From the NCBI GenBank assembly GCA_022457155.1, contig JAJGOT010000497.1, positions 62,001 to 126,000 of the forward strand: DNA of 64,000 nucleotides. Direction: 5' to 3'. The stretch comes from Cladopsammia gracilis. Taxonomy: Eukaryota > Cnidaria > Anthozoa > Scleractinia > Dendrophylliidae. Below, in pieces: positions 13,001 through 23,200 of this stretch (position 1 is the first letter of the stretch; the number at the start of each line of letters is the position of its first letter). The translations under genes and the position numbers were made by a program. The notes under the pieces are model-generated. The model saw only the letters and a program-made list of their open reading frames with translations. It was not told the DNA's origin and made no database searches.

Positions 13001-16000
13001 AAAGCATAGAATAATTCAAATCACCAATGTCGAAAGTGCTCACGATTGCTAACTAGAGGTTTCGACTATAGCGATTTGACTGGAGAAGTTTTGGTATTTT
13101 GGGAGAAAGTGGTCTCTTAGGAGAGGTGGTCGCAGATGGAAGTTTGACTGTAGACCAAAGTAGATGAAGTAAAATCTCACCTGAAAACCTTTCCTGATGA
13201 CATCCGCAACAACGCAAAACGTCGAATTAAATACTCCTCTTCCTCCAGCACTTCCTTCATGATATCAAACAATTTCTGGTGGGGGATTGACTCGTAGCAA
13301 TGCTTCACGTCGACGTGCACGAAAAACAGCGGTTTCCCCTTTAAACACTCGCGTACGCGCTGGGCGAAAGGCTTCAGTACTTGGTACAGATCGTCACTGC
13401 CGAACAAGGTGGCACCAAGGCTCTTGGGGTTTTGGTCTTTCTCAAATTTAAGCACTTCAAACAGGTTCTGCAGTTTTCTGTTGATTGACTGCTGTTTCTG
13501 GGCATTGATTGGTTCCTTGTCTGTTGGACAGTGTCTCATGTTGGTGATAGGACGGACTGTTGAGGTCTTTGGTATAAATCTCAGCGGAGAAAAACCCAAG
13601 GAGGATTTGTTGGCAAGGAGTTTTTCAGCTTCTCTGGTTTTCAATGGTTTGAAGAACTCGCCGCAAAACGTGTTTATGCCAAACTGCTGGATCTTTGCCC
13701 AGACTGGCTTTCTGTAATAGAAGGTTCTTTGCCTATGAGTGCCGCTCTCAGTGATGTAAAAAAAGCTCTTGAGAAGGGGCATGAGATACTGGGTTACAAA
13801 CCACCAAATGAACTGGGCCAGAAGCTGTTGCTGTTTTAGGGAATCGGACAATGGAACATGTTTGCCTTTGCCTCCTTTCATTTTCAGCCATTCGCAGCTT
13901 GAAACCTTGATTCCTTCCATCATCTGACCCAGAGAAAACTTCTCCCCTTGATGGAGTCGAACAAACTTTGCAAGATTACGAAGAAATGTTCTTTTGTTTT
14001 TGGTAGATCCCCAGAGCTCATTCGGAACGACTTTGTGACAGATACACTCCAGAAAACGCACAACCTTTAATAAATCAATCGTTTTATTAGTGGTAAACGG
14101 TAAGGAAGCATAGGGTCAATTGAGTAAAGCTGTTGAAAACACGAAATATAATATGACTCCATTGATAAATATGATATTGAACTAGCGTGAGATCCATAAA
14201 GATGGTTTTCACTCACGTGACCTTCTGTCCTGTGGGACTCAAATGACAAAGGCCATAGCGGCCATGTTGGTGTACATAACAAAAGAAGTTCATTCAAATT
14301 CTTTTGAAGTTGTAAACCAATATGGCCGCCGTGACGTAACGTGAAAACCATCTATTGGGTATTTATTGGACGAGAACGAGCTCTTTGGGGATCCATATTT
14401 ATAAGACACCATCGTTGTTAAATATAGGACAAAAACACCAAATCAATACGAATACAAGGCACACAATACTGACAGAAAGGTCCAAAATAACGACTCTTTA
14501 CTTAGCTACATACGCACATATTTGTAATCATTAGAAATAAGGGTCAGCAGAACTGAAGTAGAACACTTTTCCAGTTTTCCAAAACAAAAAAAATCCAATC
14601 CAAACCTCAGTCGCTCGGTTACTTCTCAAAGTTGATAAAGAGATCCAAAATTTCTGTCAGATCATTATTAACATCTCAGTGATAAGAACTGAACTTTCAT
14701 CGAGGCACGCGAAGAAAAACACTACTATGAGCGCCAATGGAGGGGGAGGATCTCTTCGTTTTTTTCCGCTCGAAAGAGGTACAGGCAATATGTCGCCCCC
14801 CCCCCCCCCCCAAAGCATATGAATAAGGTGGGGAAACACACTGACTCCCACACTTTACCTGTTCATGTTTGGTGTAATTGCTGACAGCATGACGATATAC
14901 CAGCACATCAACTGCGGCTTTCTTGTTACGACGCGGGCGTTTAAAAACCTTTAAACCACCTCTTTTCAAAGGACATTTGTGCCACACCCTTCTCTTGGGG
15001 ACGTTGAAAACGCGTCTCACGAGAATCCTTTTCTTCTTTCCGTTTTTGTTCACCCTTGTGCGCCTCTTGGTGTAAAAACAATGAAGCTTTAACAGAATCC
15101 TAAAACGACACTTACGATGCCTCGCCAGGAATTTCAAAAAGAATAACTGTATTCTTTTTAGTCTCTTTGGGAGACGGAATGGCTTCTCTTTTTTTCTTGA
15201 TGCTTGTTTCTGATTGCTGGAGGCTCCAGCCACGTTCTTGGTACTTTGGACATCTTTTTTGCTGTTTACCAAACAGTTTTCTTCCAAGAAGATGCATTTA
15301 ACTAGTTTACGAGCACCATTCATACTGACAGGCGTCGTTTCCATCACATGTTTCTTTGGCAAAGATTGTGACAGATTAGAAGCGTAACATACCCTTGAAC
15401 GTGGCAGGTAAACTTCGTTCAAACGGACACCTTGACTGCTTGTCTTTGACGTTGGTTGACCTTTCCTTTTGTTCATTTGTCGTTTTTTACTTTTCTTTGA
15501 TTCGCTTTTACCTTGACCCTTAGGTGCTGATTTTTTCTTTGCAAGGGATTTACCTTGCCCTGGCTGAGGTAGAAGCGTTGAAAGATATTTCCAAGAATTC
15601 CATTTTTTCATGGTTGTTTTGGCCCTCTTTTGTTTGACCCCAGTGTCGGAGATGCACTTCTTTCTTTTCAACATCTTTTTCTTCTCCACTGGTGTGGTTC
15701 GTATCTCTTTCTGCTGGCTTCTGCAAGAGTCATCACTTACACGGCTGCTACCAACACACTCGACCACAGTTTCTGTATCTCCTTGAAACAACGACACGGC
15801 TGCATCAAGAAGCTCGCGAGATCCGCTGTCATTCTTTGAAGGCAATAGTTCACTGACATTGCCGAAAGAAGTTGATTCATCTACAGATTGTTCACTAGTT
15901 TCTTCTGGAAACAACAACGGCGAGACTTCAATATCACTTCTTCCCATTAATTCATCTTTCGGAGAGCTCATTTTAATTTCGTTATTTGGAACACTGCACA

Positions 16001-17129
16001 CAGTCAAAACGTTATTGGAATTTACGCCATCTTTCACTGGACTGAGCATAATTTTATTCTTCCCATGCTTAGCCATTTCAGACTGAGTCTGGATAGAAAT
16101 AGAAGTTGCGGTGTGACTATCAGCCGGACAGTTCGTAGAGTTTCCACCAGCTTCGATTGGAAATAACACAGGGGAAACTTCAACATTGAACGATGTCCTT
16201 GGTCTCTTAATGCTTGGTGCTTCTTGAACATCGTTGAAATTGTCGCTTGCCCTTCTTTTGCGGGATTCTGGCTGATCAGGTGAATCAATTGCTGGTACAG
16301 AAGAACTTGTATTTGTCATAACTTCATTACGAACATATTCCACATCAAGTGTGTTACTATTTATGTTAGTTACAGTGTTAAGGGCAGACAAAACTTCCCC
16401 TTCTTTTTGATTGACTAAATTCTGGCGAGATTTTCTCATTCGTTTACCTCCTCGTCGCATTTTCTTCACGCAGTGAGCGTTTTCTTCTTCAACACTACGT
16501 GACAAAATCTTTTGTTGGGTGTCAGCCAGTGGTACATCTTTATCTGTTAAAGGAATCAGACGGCTTACGGGAAACCCTGCCACTTGAAAATAACACTTTG
16601 AAGTCGCCTTAACAAACACAGCTACATTCTGCAGCAGATGAATCATTAAATCGTCTCCTATGCGTTCATGAAGCAATAGCCACGCTTTGGAGGTTCTTAA
16701 GTAGCTAACGATCGTATTAGGATAGCTGTTCTGTATTCCAACAGTCCCTGCCACTGTTCCATTCCTTCCGTGTCCGCTGAGTGGCTCAAACCCAAACGCG
16801 AGTACATTCGTCTTCTTTGAACGGCAGACGTGCTCGATCACTCGGTTTGTTATCTCCTTCAGCGTAAACCACTGAGTGTGGCTTGGTTTGAATGGCGGGG
16901 CAGCCAACTTATCTCGAGGAACTGCTATAAGAGTTGATTTGAGAAGCAACTTGTAGTCCGCGGGGTCGCCATTTTGAATGAGTTTGTTGCCGATTTCCTT
17001 CTTCACTTTGCGAATATAGCTCAGCAACGTAAATCGTTCAACGTAGAAAGAGGAGACAATTTGATGGGCCTTACAAAGCTGGCTTTGCTTCTTCTTCTTC
17101 TTCTTCTTCTTCACCTTCTTAGATGCCAT
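1016..17129 (-). CDS. TERT: Telomerase reverse transcriptase, complete, six coding exons
   Basis: Catalytic protein of telomerase, which extends chromosome ends from its RNA template. Exons in coding order: 17129-14859, 14064-13181, 12614-12400, 10831-10469, 9772-9560, 1326-1016. All junctions are GT-AG and phases join to 4257 bp, i.e. 1418 residues plus a TGA stop. Residues about 25-195 form the TEN domain (NVLAFGF, SYPNT, RIGDDLMIHLL). Residues about 200-690 are a basic, low-complexity linker with likely nuclear localisation signals. Exon 2 holds VVPNELWGS, the T motif (FFYITES...FYYRKPVW, about 858-880) and motifs 1/2 (LRFIPK, RPITNM, 918-933). The catalytic aspartates are D1009 (motif A, VHVDVKHCY) and D1164/D1165 (motif C, LLRWVDDFLL). 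Motif B' reads GIAQGS instead of the usual GIPQGS. Motif E is FPWCG (about 1222). Exons 5-6 are the C-terminal extension. At 1418 residues it is longer than human TERT (1132), mainly through the linker. The last intron is 8.2 kb. Confidence 0.96.
1390..1900 (+). repeat. Tandem repeat, unit about 110 bp (TGTGACCATTCAAATGAAAGC)
   Basis: Four degenerate units containing GACCATTCAAATGAA, GCAGTACTTTCCTG and GTACTGTTTATTATGCTGT. It starts about 60 bp inside TERT intron 5, next to the last exon. The same unit recurs inverted at about 3160-3450 and 9080-9400. Confidence 0.75.
1901..3159. other. TERT intron 5 stretch without recognised features
   Basis: AT-rich intronic sequence. I see no conserved coding sequence, clear transposon ends or tandem repeat. 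Confidence 0.5.
3160..3460 (-). repeat. Inverted block of the ~110 bp tandem repeat
   Basis: Minus-strand units with the same TTCATTTGAATGGT, AACAGT and ACCACAGGAAAGT...CTGCTCAT words as the arrays at 1390 and 9080. Degenerate. Confidence 0.6.
3990..4240 (+). mobile_element. tRNA-derived SINE
   Basis: The head resembles a tRNA, with an A-box region TGGTGTAGTGGTTAACAC and a degenerate B box GACTCGAGGCC. It is followed by a body ending with GGTAACCCTGCGATAAACTA and CATCCCATTCAGGG, similar to the conserved 3' tails shared by SINEs and their LINE partners. It lies in TERT intron 5. There is no cloverleaf acceptor stem, so it is not a functional tRNA. Confidence 0.6.
4250..6220. other. TERT intron 5, no recognised features
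   Basis: AT-rich intron with a C10+ run near 4386 and weak short open frames only. Nothing I can assign. Confidence 0.5.
6230..6560. mobile_element. Degenerate copy of the CCTTCTCCGCTTT foldback element
   Basis: GGGGCCTTCTCCGCTTTCA, the following GGCGG-rich sequence and GAGTCGTGAAGTATTTTAT match the better preserved element at 50218-50548. The far end is GCGGAGAAAGGCCC near 6560. Confidence 0.5.
6751..7140. mobile_element. Foldback MITE, TTAA-AGGGAACCTCC family, copy 1
   Basis: The left end is TTAA then AGGGAACCTCCATTGT. Internal arms contain TTTCCCGCGCGCCGCCATTTTGAA and its inverse near 7000. The right terminus looks eroded at a T-run. It is homologous to 31525-31941, which keeps the other TTAA end. 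Confidence 0.65.
7570..7660. repeat. 37-bp minisatellite, short proximal block
   Basis: About 2.5 units of the minisatellite found at 8423-8970, separated from it by a Penelope-like element fragment. Two units contain the CACGTG E-box core. Confidence 0.8.
7661..8412 (-). pseudogene. Penelope-like element fragment (RT C-terminus and GIY-YIG endonuclease), decayed
   Basis: The minus strand encodes PYLGF...IQQLKSCICRFY, then after a frameshift SKVVYKASCWDCDDFFIGKTKRRLHDR...EHF and, after a further one-base shift near 7925, KETLLIKDLKPALNENVG ending at a stop near 7813. This is the RT-to-endonuclease junction and GIY-YIG-type nuclease of Penelope-like elements. It is 5' truncated and frameshifted, so inactive. 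Plus-strand sequence at about 8305-8395 (GAAACGTCAAG ... CACAGTGTGTATTTTATTTC) resembles the 3' end of the copy at 26963-27317 but inverted, a typical PLE arrangement. The fragment sits between two blocks of one minisatellite. Confidence 0.82.
8423..8970. repeat. 37-bp minisatellite, about 15 units, with E-box core
   Basis: The unit starts TTACACACGTGTATATTCGG and ends CGCGCATTATCCACAGC. Twelve of about 15 units keep CACGTG; variants have CCAGTG or CATGTG. 37 is not a multiple of three and the unit has no stop in this direction, which explains overlapping long open frames in all three frames; these are not genes. It is in TERT intron 5. Confidence 0.93.
9080..9410 (-). repeat. Inverted block of the ~110 bp tandem repeat
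   Basis: About three units with ACCACAGGAAAGTACTGC and CATTTGAATGGT, the reverse complement of the array at 1390-1900. It lies between the E-box minisatellite and TERT exon 5. Confidence 0.7.
9775..9870 (-). repeat. 31-bp tandem repeat duplicating the TERT exon 5 splice acceptor
   Basis: Three units, minus strand AATGTTCACTTTATATGTG then TATCCTCTCA(G/A). The proximal unit ends in the AG used for exon 5 (9774-9773). The distal unit keeps a second CCTCTCAG with AG at 9836-9835; the middle unit reads CCTCTCAA and has lost its AG. Confidence 0.85.
9871..10460. other. TERT intron 4, no recognised features
   Basis: Unique-looking intronic sequence between exons 5 and 4. A short GGAGTTT/AAACTTTG-rich stretch has no assignable identity. 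Confidence 0.5.
10845..11355. repeat. Bidirectional ~28-bp minisatellite (TTTTCCCGCGCTTGGCAC)
   Basis: Right of about 11008 the units read TTTTCCCGCGCTTGGCAC(T/G)AGTT on the plus strand. Left of it, the same units read as reverse complement (AAGCGCGGGAAA, GGTGCCAGGCGCGGG). The array therefore folds into a large imperfect hairpin. It begins about 15 bp upstream of the TERT exon 4 acceptor. Confidence 0.85.
11720..12180. mobile_element. Nested palindromic MITEs
   Basis: The outer arms ACACTGATTTT...ATAGCTATTTGAGAAATATAT lie near 11725-11765 and, inverted, near 12130-12170. Inside them is a second element at 11802-12127 with ends AAGGCCCATTTACACATGCGA and TCGCCTGTGTAAACGGGCCTT. The younger element appears to have landed in the spacer of the older one. 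Confidence 0.8.
12225..12350 (-). repeat. Retroelement 3' tail with (CAACTT)n and (ATAA)n
   Basis: TTCAACTTCAACTTCAACTT followed by TTTATTTGTTAAATTTTA and an AT-rich stretch ending in ATAAATAAATAAATA. It looks like the 3' terminus of a LINE or SINE inserted in minus orientation, in TERT intron 3. The family is not identifiable. Confidence 0.35.
14200..14353. mobile_element. Palindromic MITE, GATGGTTTTCACTCACGTGA family, copy 1
   Basis: Ends GATGGTTTTCACTCACGTGA and TGACGTAACGTGAAAACCATC, with internal arms GCGGCCATGTTGG / CCAATATGGCCGCC. It lies in TERT intron 1, about 135 bp upstream of exon 2. It matches 23809-23960. Confidence 0.85.
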
Positions 17130-17252
17130 TTACAAGCTCCAAAGCATTCATCCAAATCAAGCACAATTTGCCGCCATTTTTATTTTGCTTGTCACGAAAC
17201 CGCTGACTTATTCTTACAGGCTCATGAGCTAATCATTAGATCACATTTCAAG
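17130..17252. promoter_or_regulatory. Putative bidirectional TERT/MANBA promoter
   Basis: Only 123 bp separate the divergent start codons of TERT (17129, minus) and MANBA (17253, plus), so the core promoters and short 5'UTRs must lie here or overlap the first exons. Two ATGGCGGC cores of the YY1/PHO type are present, each in sense orientation for its own gene: the minus-strand one lies at 17170-17180 (plus reads GCCGCCATTTT), and the plus-strand one, AAGATGGCGGC at 17251-17261, overlaps the MANBA start codon. No clear TATA box is seen. The shared-promoter role is inference from spacing. Confidence 0.6.
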
Positions 17253-20200
17253 ATGGCGGCCAAAAATTTCATCTTCGTTTTGGCTGTCATCTTTTGTTCT
17301 CTTCAACTGATACGTCCTAACGTGATAAAACTCAATCTAGCAGGTACATGGATTGTTCAAAATGCAAATAAGAGTATATTCGTGCACGGGGAAGTTCCCG
17401 GAAATGTACATACTGCTCTGTTCCGTAATGGCACTATCATGGATCCCTACTTCCGGTTTAATGATGTCAACTATCGATGGATAGCTTATGACAACTGGAC
17501 ATATACAAAGTCTTTAGAAGGTTTGAATATGTTTATTTTAAATTGTTCAGTTGTTTGATGTAATGTTATTTATATAATGTCATTTGCTTGTTGACATTAA
17601 TTTTTATTAAATAATCATATTTATATTACAGATCACATTCCACAGGTCACAATTACAAGTCTTTCAATACTATCCGGAAACAGTCTAAAAACTGTCTAAA
17701 CAGTGCTAATAGAACGAGCTTAGGCTTAAAATATATATTAAGAGAAAACTTTGTTCATTTGGGTGTGCAATTCTAGACATTCTGGTGACCTGTAATTGTG
17801 ACCTGTGGAAAATGAGGGTCTAAAATAGGGTTTTCCAATCCCGCTTCCCGCCACTATTTTTTCTTTCATCCCGCCATCCCGCTTGCTTCGAACATGTCAT
17901 CCCGATCCCGCTTCCAAAATACTTTTTTTGCAAGACAAGTCGCAGTTTTTTCCGGACGAGACGCGATTTCCGCGGGCTAATGCATTACGACCTTGGTCTT
18001 TGTTTACGGTAAACAGTAGCAGTCAGTTTAGTTTGGTAAATTTATCTTTTGAGTAGGTGTTGAGGAGCCAAATAAAAGTTTTCTTTATCGGAGAATAGTG
18101 CGTGGACCATGACGAAGGCCCTCCATCACACCAAGCTTCAAAATTTCACATTTAAAAAACAAATTTAAAAACACGCCTACTACATTGGGGTTACCCATGA
18201 AATCTGATAGAGAACTTCAAGGTTGTATGGACTATGCGGGGTGCGGAGTGTGGAAAACAAGGAGTGGGGAAAATGTGGAATACGTATTTTTGTGGAAAAA
18301 CATAAAATATAAGGTAAAACTAAACTAATTTTTTTTGCAAGTTTTCAAATCCACAATCTCTATATAAATGCTGGAATTTAAATAAATAAATAAATAGGAA
18401 TTTCAGTGAATCCACGAGGTGGAATTGCAATGTTGTTATTTCAAAAGAGTTGGTATTTAACAACTATTCCGAGTTTCAGTAGCCAATCAGAGCGCGCCAA
18501 CAATGCTATCCACTGTTTCAGTATATACTAATTTCATATATGCCTACATTTCACACCATTACAACTTTTCGAACTTAATTCTGTAGCATTTTGAGTAGAT
18601 AGAGCACGTTTTGGAGCCGCGCCGGCATTGTTTCATTACGAAATCTGCGACGACATTGTTTGCATAGCGTCTGGGCAATGTGCATTGCTCAATAACCACT
18701 GCTTCAATTAGAGCTGTCTGGAAAATGTTACTAGGGAGAATTTGCAATTTCATGGCAATTTTAAATAATACTTGAAGGCGGAATATGGAAAATGTGTGTG
18801 TTTGGAAGAATAACTGAGGGTGACTTTCGCTATTAGGGATCTGTTTCCGATCACAAATCAAATAGTGATCTCCAAGGTTATTTTTATAATGGGAGATCAA
18901 AGTACCGGACCATTGGTTTGCAGTGCTGACTTCACGAACACCTATTATCATCCTAATTTCTTGCATATTCAGCGCAAAAACCCAATGTTAAACGGACTTG
19001 TTATTATTGAGCAGTTCATTTACAGAGTGCTGGATTTTCACCAATCTGAAATGCTATAACAATATCATTTAAAGGGGCTGTGTCATGAGGGTGGCGGGTG
19101 AGTACTGGGTACTAACATCTTGAAAAACGTCCGGTGGCTTTTTATCAAGTTGGCGGCCATTACTGTCGAATTCGCTGCAATTATCCGTTCCATCCCGTCG
19201 TATTGAGTGGAAGGATAGATCTCAAGTTTACAAATTAGTTAGAGTATTTACCTGGCTAGATTTTTGTTAAATTATTTCTGCGACTTGTTAGTCGAACCTT
19301 CGAAATATTCGATGTCTTCCAGTAGTGGTGGAAGTTGGGGAGGAATTTAAAAGTGAAATCGATCGTGTGTTTGTTTACCTCGCGTGGTTCGACACGAGTG
19401 CAAGCGCGATAAAACTTGCCGCGATCCGGCAGGGAACAATAGAAATTTGACATGTGTGACGTCAGGTGATGTCACACGACAGGAACTCATTGCGCAGACA
19501 TACCTTGCGACATAGCCCCTTTAAATATAAATATCTGCAGTTAAGAGGATCAGGCTGTTCTCTGTATGCATGTATGAAAATACCAACTCTTTTGAGATAG
19601 CAACACTAATTCCAACATTTATATAGAGATTATGAATTTCACTGAAAGCTTGCAAAAGTTGCCATGTAGAAAAAAATTCTTTAGTTCAGTTTTACCTTCT
19701 ATTTTATGTTTTTCCACAAAAATACGTAATCCTCCTTTTCCACACTCCGCATTTTTCACACTCCTCGTTATCCACACCCCGCGTTTTTCACGCTCCGCAC
19801 TCCACACACTGCATATTTCATACAACTGATAGAGAAAACTCTATCAAAAATAAAATTCGAAGAAAGAAAAAATGCGCTTAAACAGGAAGAGAAAACACAA
19901 AAAGAAATCGATCTGCCCTTTGTGATGCAATACCAGCCATCAGTGCCAAATCTCAAACAAATTTTAATGTCAGAATGGCACATAATGTAGAACCAATCAC
20001 TGCTATGACAAATCTACAAAGAACCACCGATGATACCTTTAAAAAAAAAGGAAAATCCTTTAAGGAGGCTCGTACCCATTTCTCAAGTCCACACCCTTTC
20101 AATTTTAATGGGCCATATCTTTTGTTGTACCGCATAAAAAGACAAGCCACCTTGCATGCAAACACAAAATACACTGAACGTTATGGGAGTATAGGATTTG

Positions 20201-23200
20201 TTTACATCGATGCTTCCATGGCAACGGAATGGTGATCCTCCGAAATTAACAAGTTAAGGAGTTTCTCTAGATCGAGGGAAATTTATGTAAAACCCGCAAG
20301 TGGACTAATTGATTTGACCATGGGCTTCAACTGGACAAAGTTTAAAAGAAATGTATGAGAGCGTTTTTGAAATTTTGGGGGATGAAGTTTTAGAGATTAT
20401 AAATACAGTGAAAAACATACTATCGACATAATTGGCTAATATCTAAAGAAAACGATGCGCGATGGGAATGCAGTTTCATCTCATAGTAGTTTGACTCCAT
20501 TTGAAATGGTGTGTGAAAAAGTGAGGGGCTTGCTTTGGCCGATTGCGAGAAAGAAGGATTTGATTAGCGTGCGTTCAGCTGCTCTTGTTGCCATTTTTGA
20601 ATGTAATTTTGTCTACGCCTACAAATGTGATGATAATTTGGAAACCGCGAGATAATTTTTTTTTAAAAAAATTGACAATCTCGAGATTAATCATCAACTT
20701 ATATGGCTTGCAAGTTTCAAGGACATTGAAGACATGCAAGGCAATAAAATAGGGCCTCCAATGTACCAATTTTTTCCCGCATATTTTGTGTTTACAAGTG
20801 AGCGTCCTCATTATTCACGAGTATTGTTTTCAAGTTTCATATGCACGTGCAAAATTTAGCAAAAAAATTATTTACATCGAACAGAACGCTCGATTGTTTT
20901 CCGAAGAATTTTCCGTAACATGCTAATGGCTGGCTTAAGAATTGTTCAGTATAATATTAGGTACTCGATGTCGCGTTATCACGCTGTAATGCAGCCATAC
21001 CGAGGGTCTCTTTAAAATTGCAGGACAAGAACATATCCCAATTTGGAAATTTATAAACGAAATGCAGAAACACTACTTCTGATGTTGTTTTCATCAGTAC
21101 TGTTGTCATTGATATTCGTAACGCAAGCCAGTTATTAGCATGTTTCGGAAAATTCTTCGAAAAGCAATCGAGCGTTCTGTTCGATGCAAATAAATTTTTT
21201 GCTAAAGTTTTGCACGTGCATATGAAACTTGAAAACAATACAGAACTCCTTAACTTGTTAATTTCGGAGGATCACCATTCCGTTGCCATGGAAGCATCGA
21301 TGTAAACAAATCCTATACTCCCATAAAGTTCAGTGTATTGTGTGTTTGCATGCAAAGTGGCTTGTCTTTTTATGCGCTACAACAAAAGATATGGCCCATT
21401 AAAATTGAAAGGGTGTGGACTTGAGAAATGGGTACGAGCCTCCTTAAAGATACACTCCTTAGAGGAAAAATATAAAAGGTGTCAAATAAGTTTCACAACG
21501 GGATTATTAGCTATTGTTTGTGCGGCCGTCAGTGTCACCCTTTGCTACCTCCTGTTTTAGCATTAATGGGTTCCTTGAGATAAGAGACACCGTGACAGGT
21601 GCTTATTCGGATTGACAAAGATCAGGACTTCTAAAATGATTTCAGAAGAAAGACAGGATAGAAAAAACGGTTAAAAAATCACCTACATGTATGCAAACAT
21701 CCAGACTTGTCTTCCTTAGCTTCACGGAATCGTGAAATATCCGGCGAGTGCACTGTCGTCATCCATCCCGTTTCCCACCCGGAAAAATCAAGAATTCCCG
21801 CGTCCCGCCATGAAAATGACGAACTTCCCGCTTCCCGCCCACCTCTAACCATCCCGCATCCCGCCTTCAAATTTTCTTTCAACCCGCATCCCGCCTTCAA
21901 ATTTTCTTTCATCCCGCATCCCGGCAGCCAAAAAAGGCTTATCCCGCATCCCGCCAACCCTATGTTAGGCCCTCGAAAATGACCTGTAAGAATTGTCATT
22001 TTCAGTGTGTAATGTTTTCGTGAAAAGTGAATGAAAGTTTTGTGTTCATGAAAGTAAACATTTGTTATTCAACCCAATGAATTGATCAATTCTGTGTCAC
22101 AGCTGGCTCAATTTGTGTTACCCTTGTACATGTGAACCATGTGTTTTCCAAGAGTGCATTTTTGTCACATCACAGGCAGCTCAAGCTCATGTCATGTGAT
22201 GAAAGCAGTATTGGGTTACATGGTGGCTGTTTTAAAAATTTGAGCGCTTTATAAGACTTTGTATGGGGAAAAAATAAAGTAGATTTCGAACGCTTAATAA
22301 AGCGAAATTTAGGCATTAATTCAATAAAGTGACTCTATTGAACTCACCTCTGGTGTATTCTTTTATCCTTTGGGGTATTTCAAGGCGTTTTGGCGATTTT
22401 TTTGTTATGAGTGGAAACACAGGGAACAAAAAAATCGCCAAAACGGCTTGAAATACCCCAAAGGATAAAAGAATACACCAGAGGTGAGTTCAATAGAGTC
22501 ACTTTACTGAATTAATGCCTAAATTTCGCTTTATTAAGCGTTTGAAATTTACGTTATTTTTGATCCAAACAAAGTCTTATAAAGCGCTCAAATTTTTAAA
22601 ACGGCTGCCATATAACCCAATACCGCTTTCATCACATGACGTGAGCTTGGGCTGCCTGTGGTCACATGCAATAATTGAATGCAAACCCTGAGTGACCACT
22701 GATGAATTAATTACAATGTTAGCAGTCCCTTTCTCAGATTTTGATTGATGAATTAGTCGTGTGTACAATCAGGGGAGGTGTGGAAGGGTTGCCTGTGTTA
22801 TCAGGGGAGGTGTGGAAGGGTTCCCTTTGTTATCAGGGAAGGTGTGGAAGGGTTGCCTGTGTTATCAGGGGAGGTGTGGAAGGGTTGCCTGTGTTATCAG
22901 GGGAGGTGTGGAAGGTTTGCCTGTGTTATCAGGGGAGGTGTGGAAGGTTTGCCTTTGTTATCAGGGGAGGTGTGGAAGGGTTGCCTTTGTTATCAGGGGA
23001 GGTGTGGAAGGGTTGCCTGTGTTATCAGGGGAGGTGTGGAAGGGTTGCCTGTGTTATCAGGGGAGGTGTGGAAGGGTTGCCTGTGTTATCAGGGGAGGTG
23101 TGGAAGGGTTGCCTGTGTTATCAGGGGAGGTGTGGAAGGGTTGCCTGTGTTATCAGGGGAGGTGTGGAAGGGTTCCCTTTGTTATCAGGGGAGGTGTGGA

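Noticed and set aside
14697..14858. Continuation of TERT exon 1 open frame past 14859
   Set aside because: A good donor (CAG|GTAAAG) joins in phase to exon 2, and the extension runs through a C-run and is not TERT-like.
16974..17252. Upstream extension of the MANBA first open frame
   Set aside because: It overlaps TERT exon 1 in antisense; the ATG at 17253 starts a clean signal peptide.
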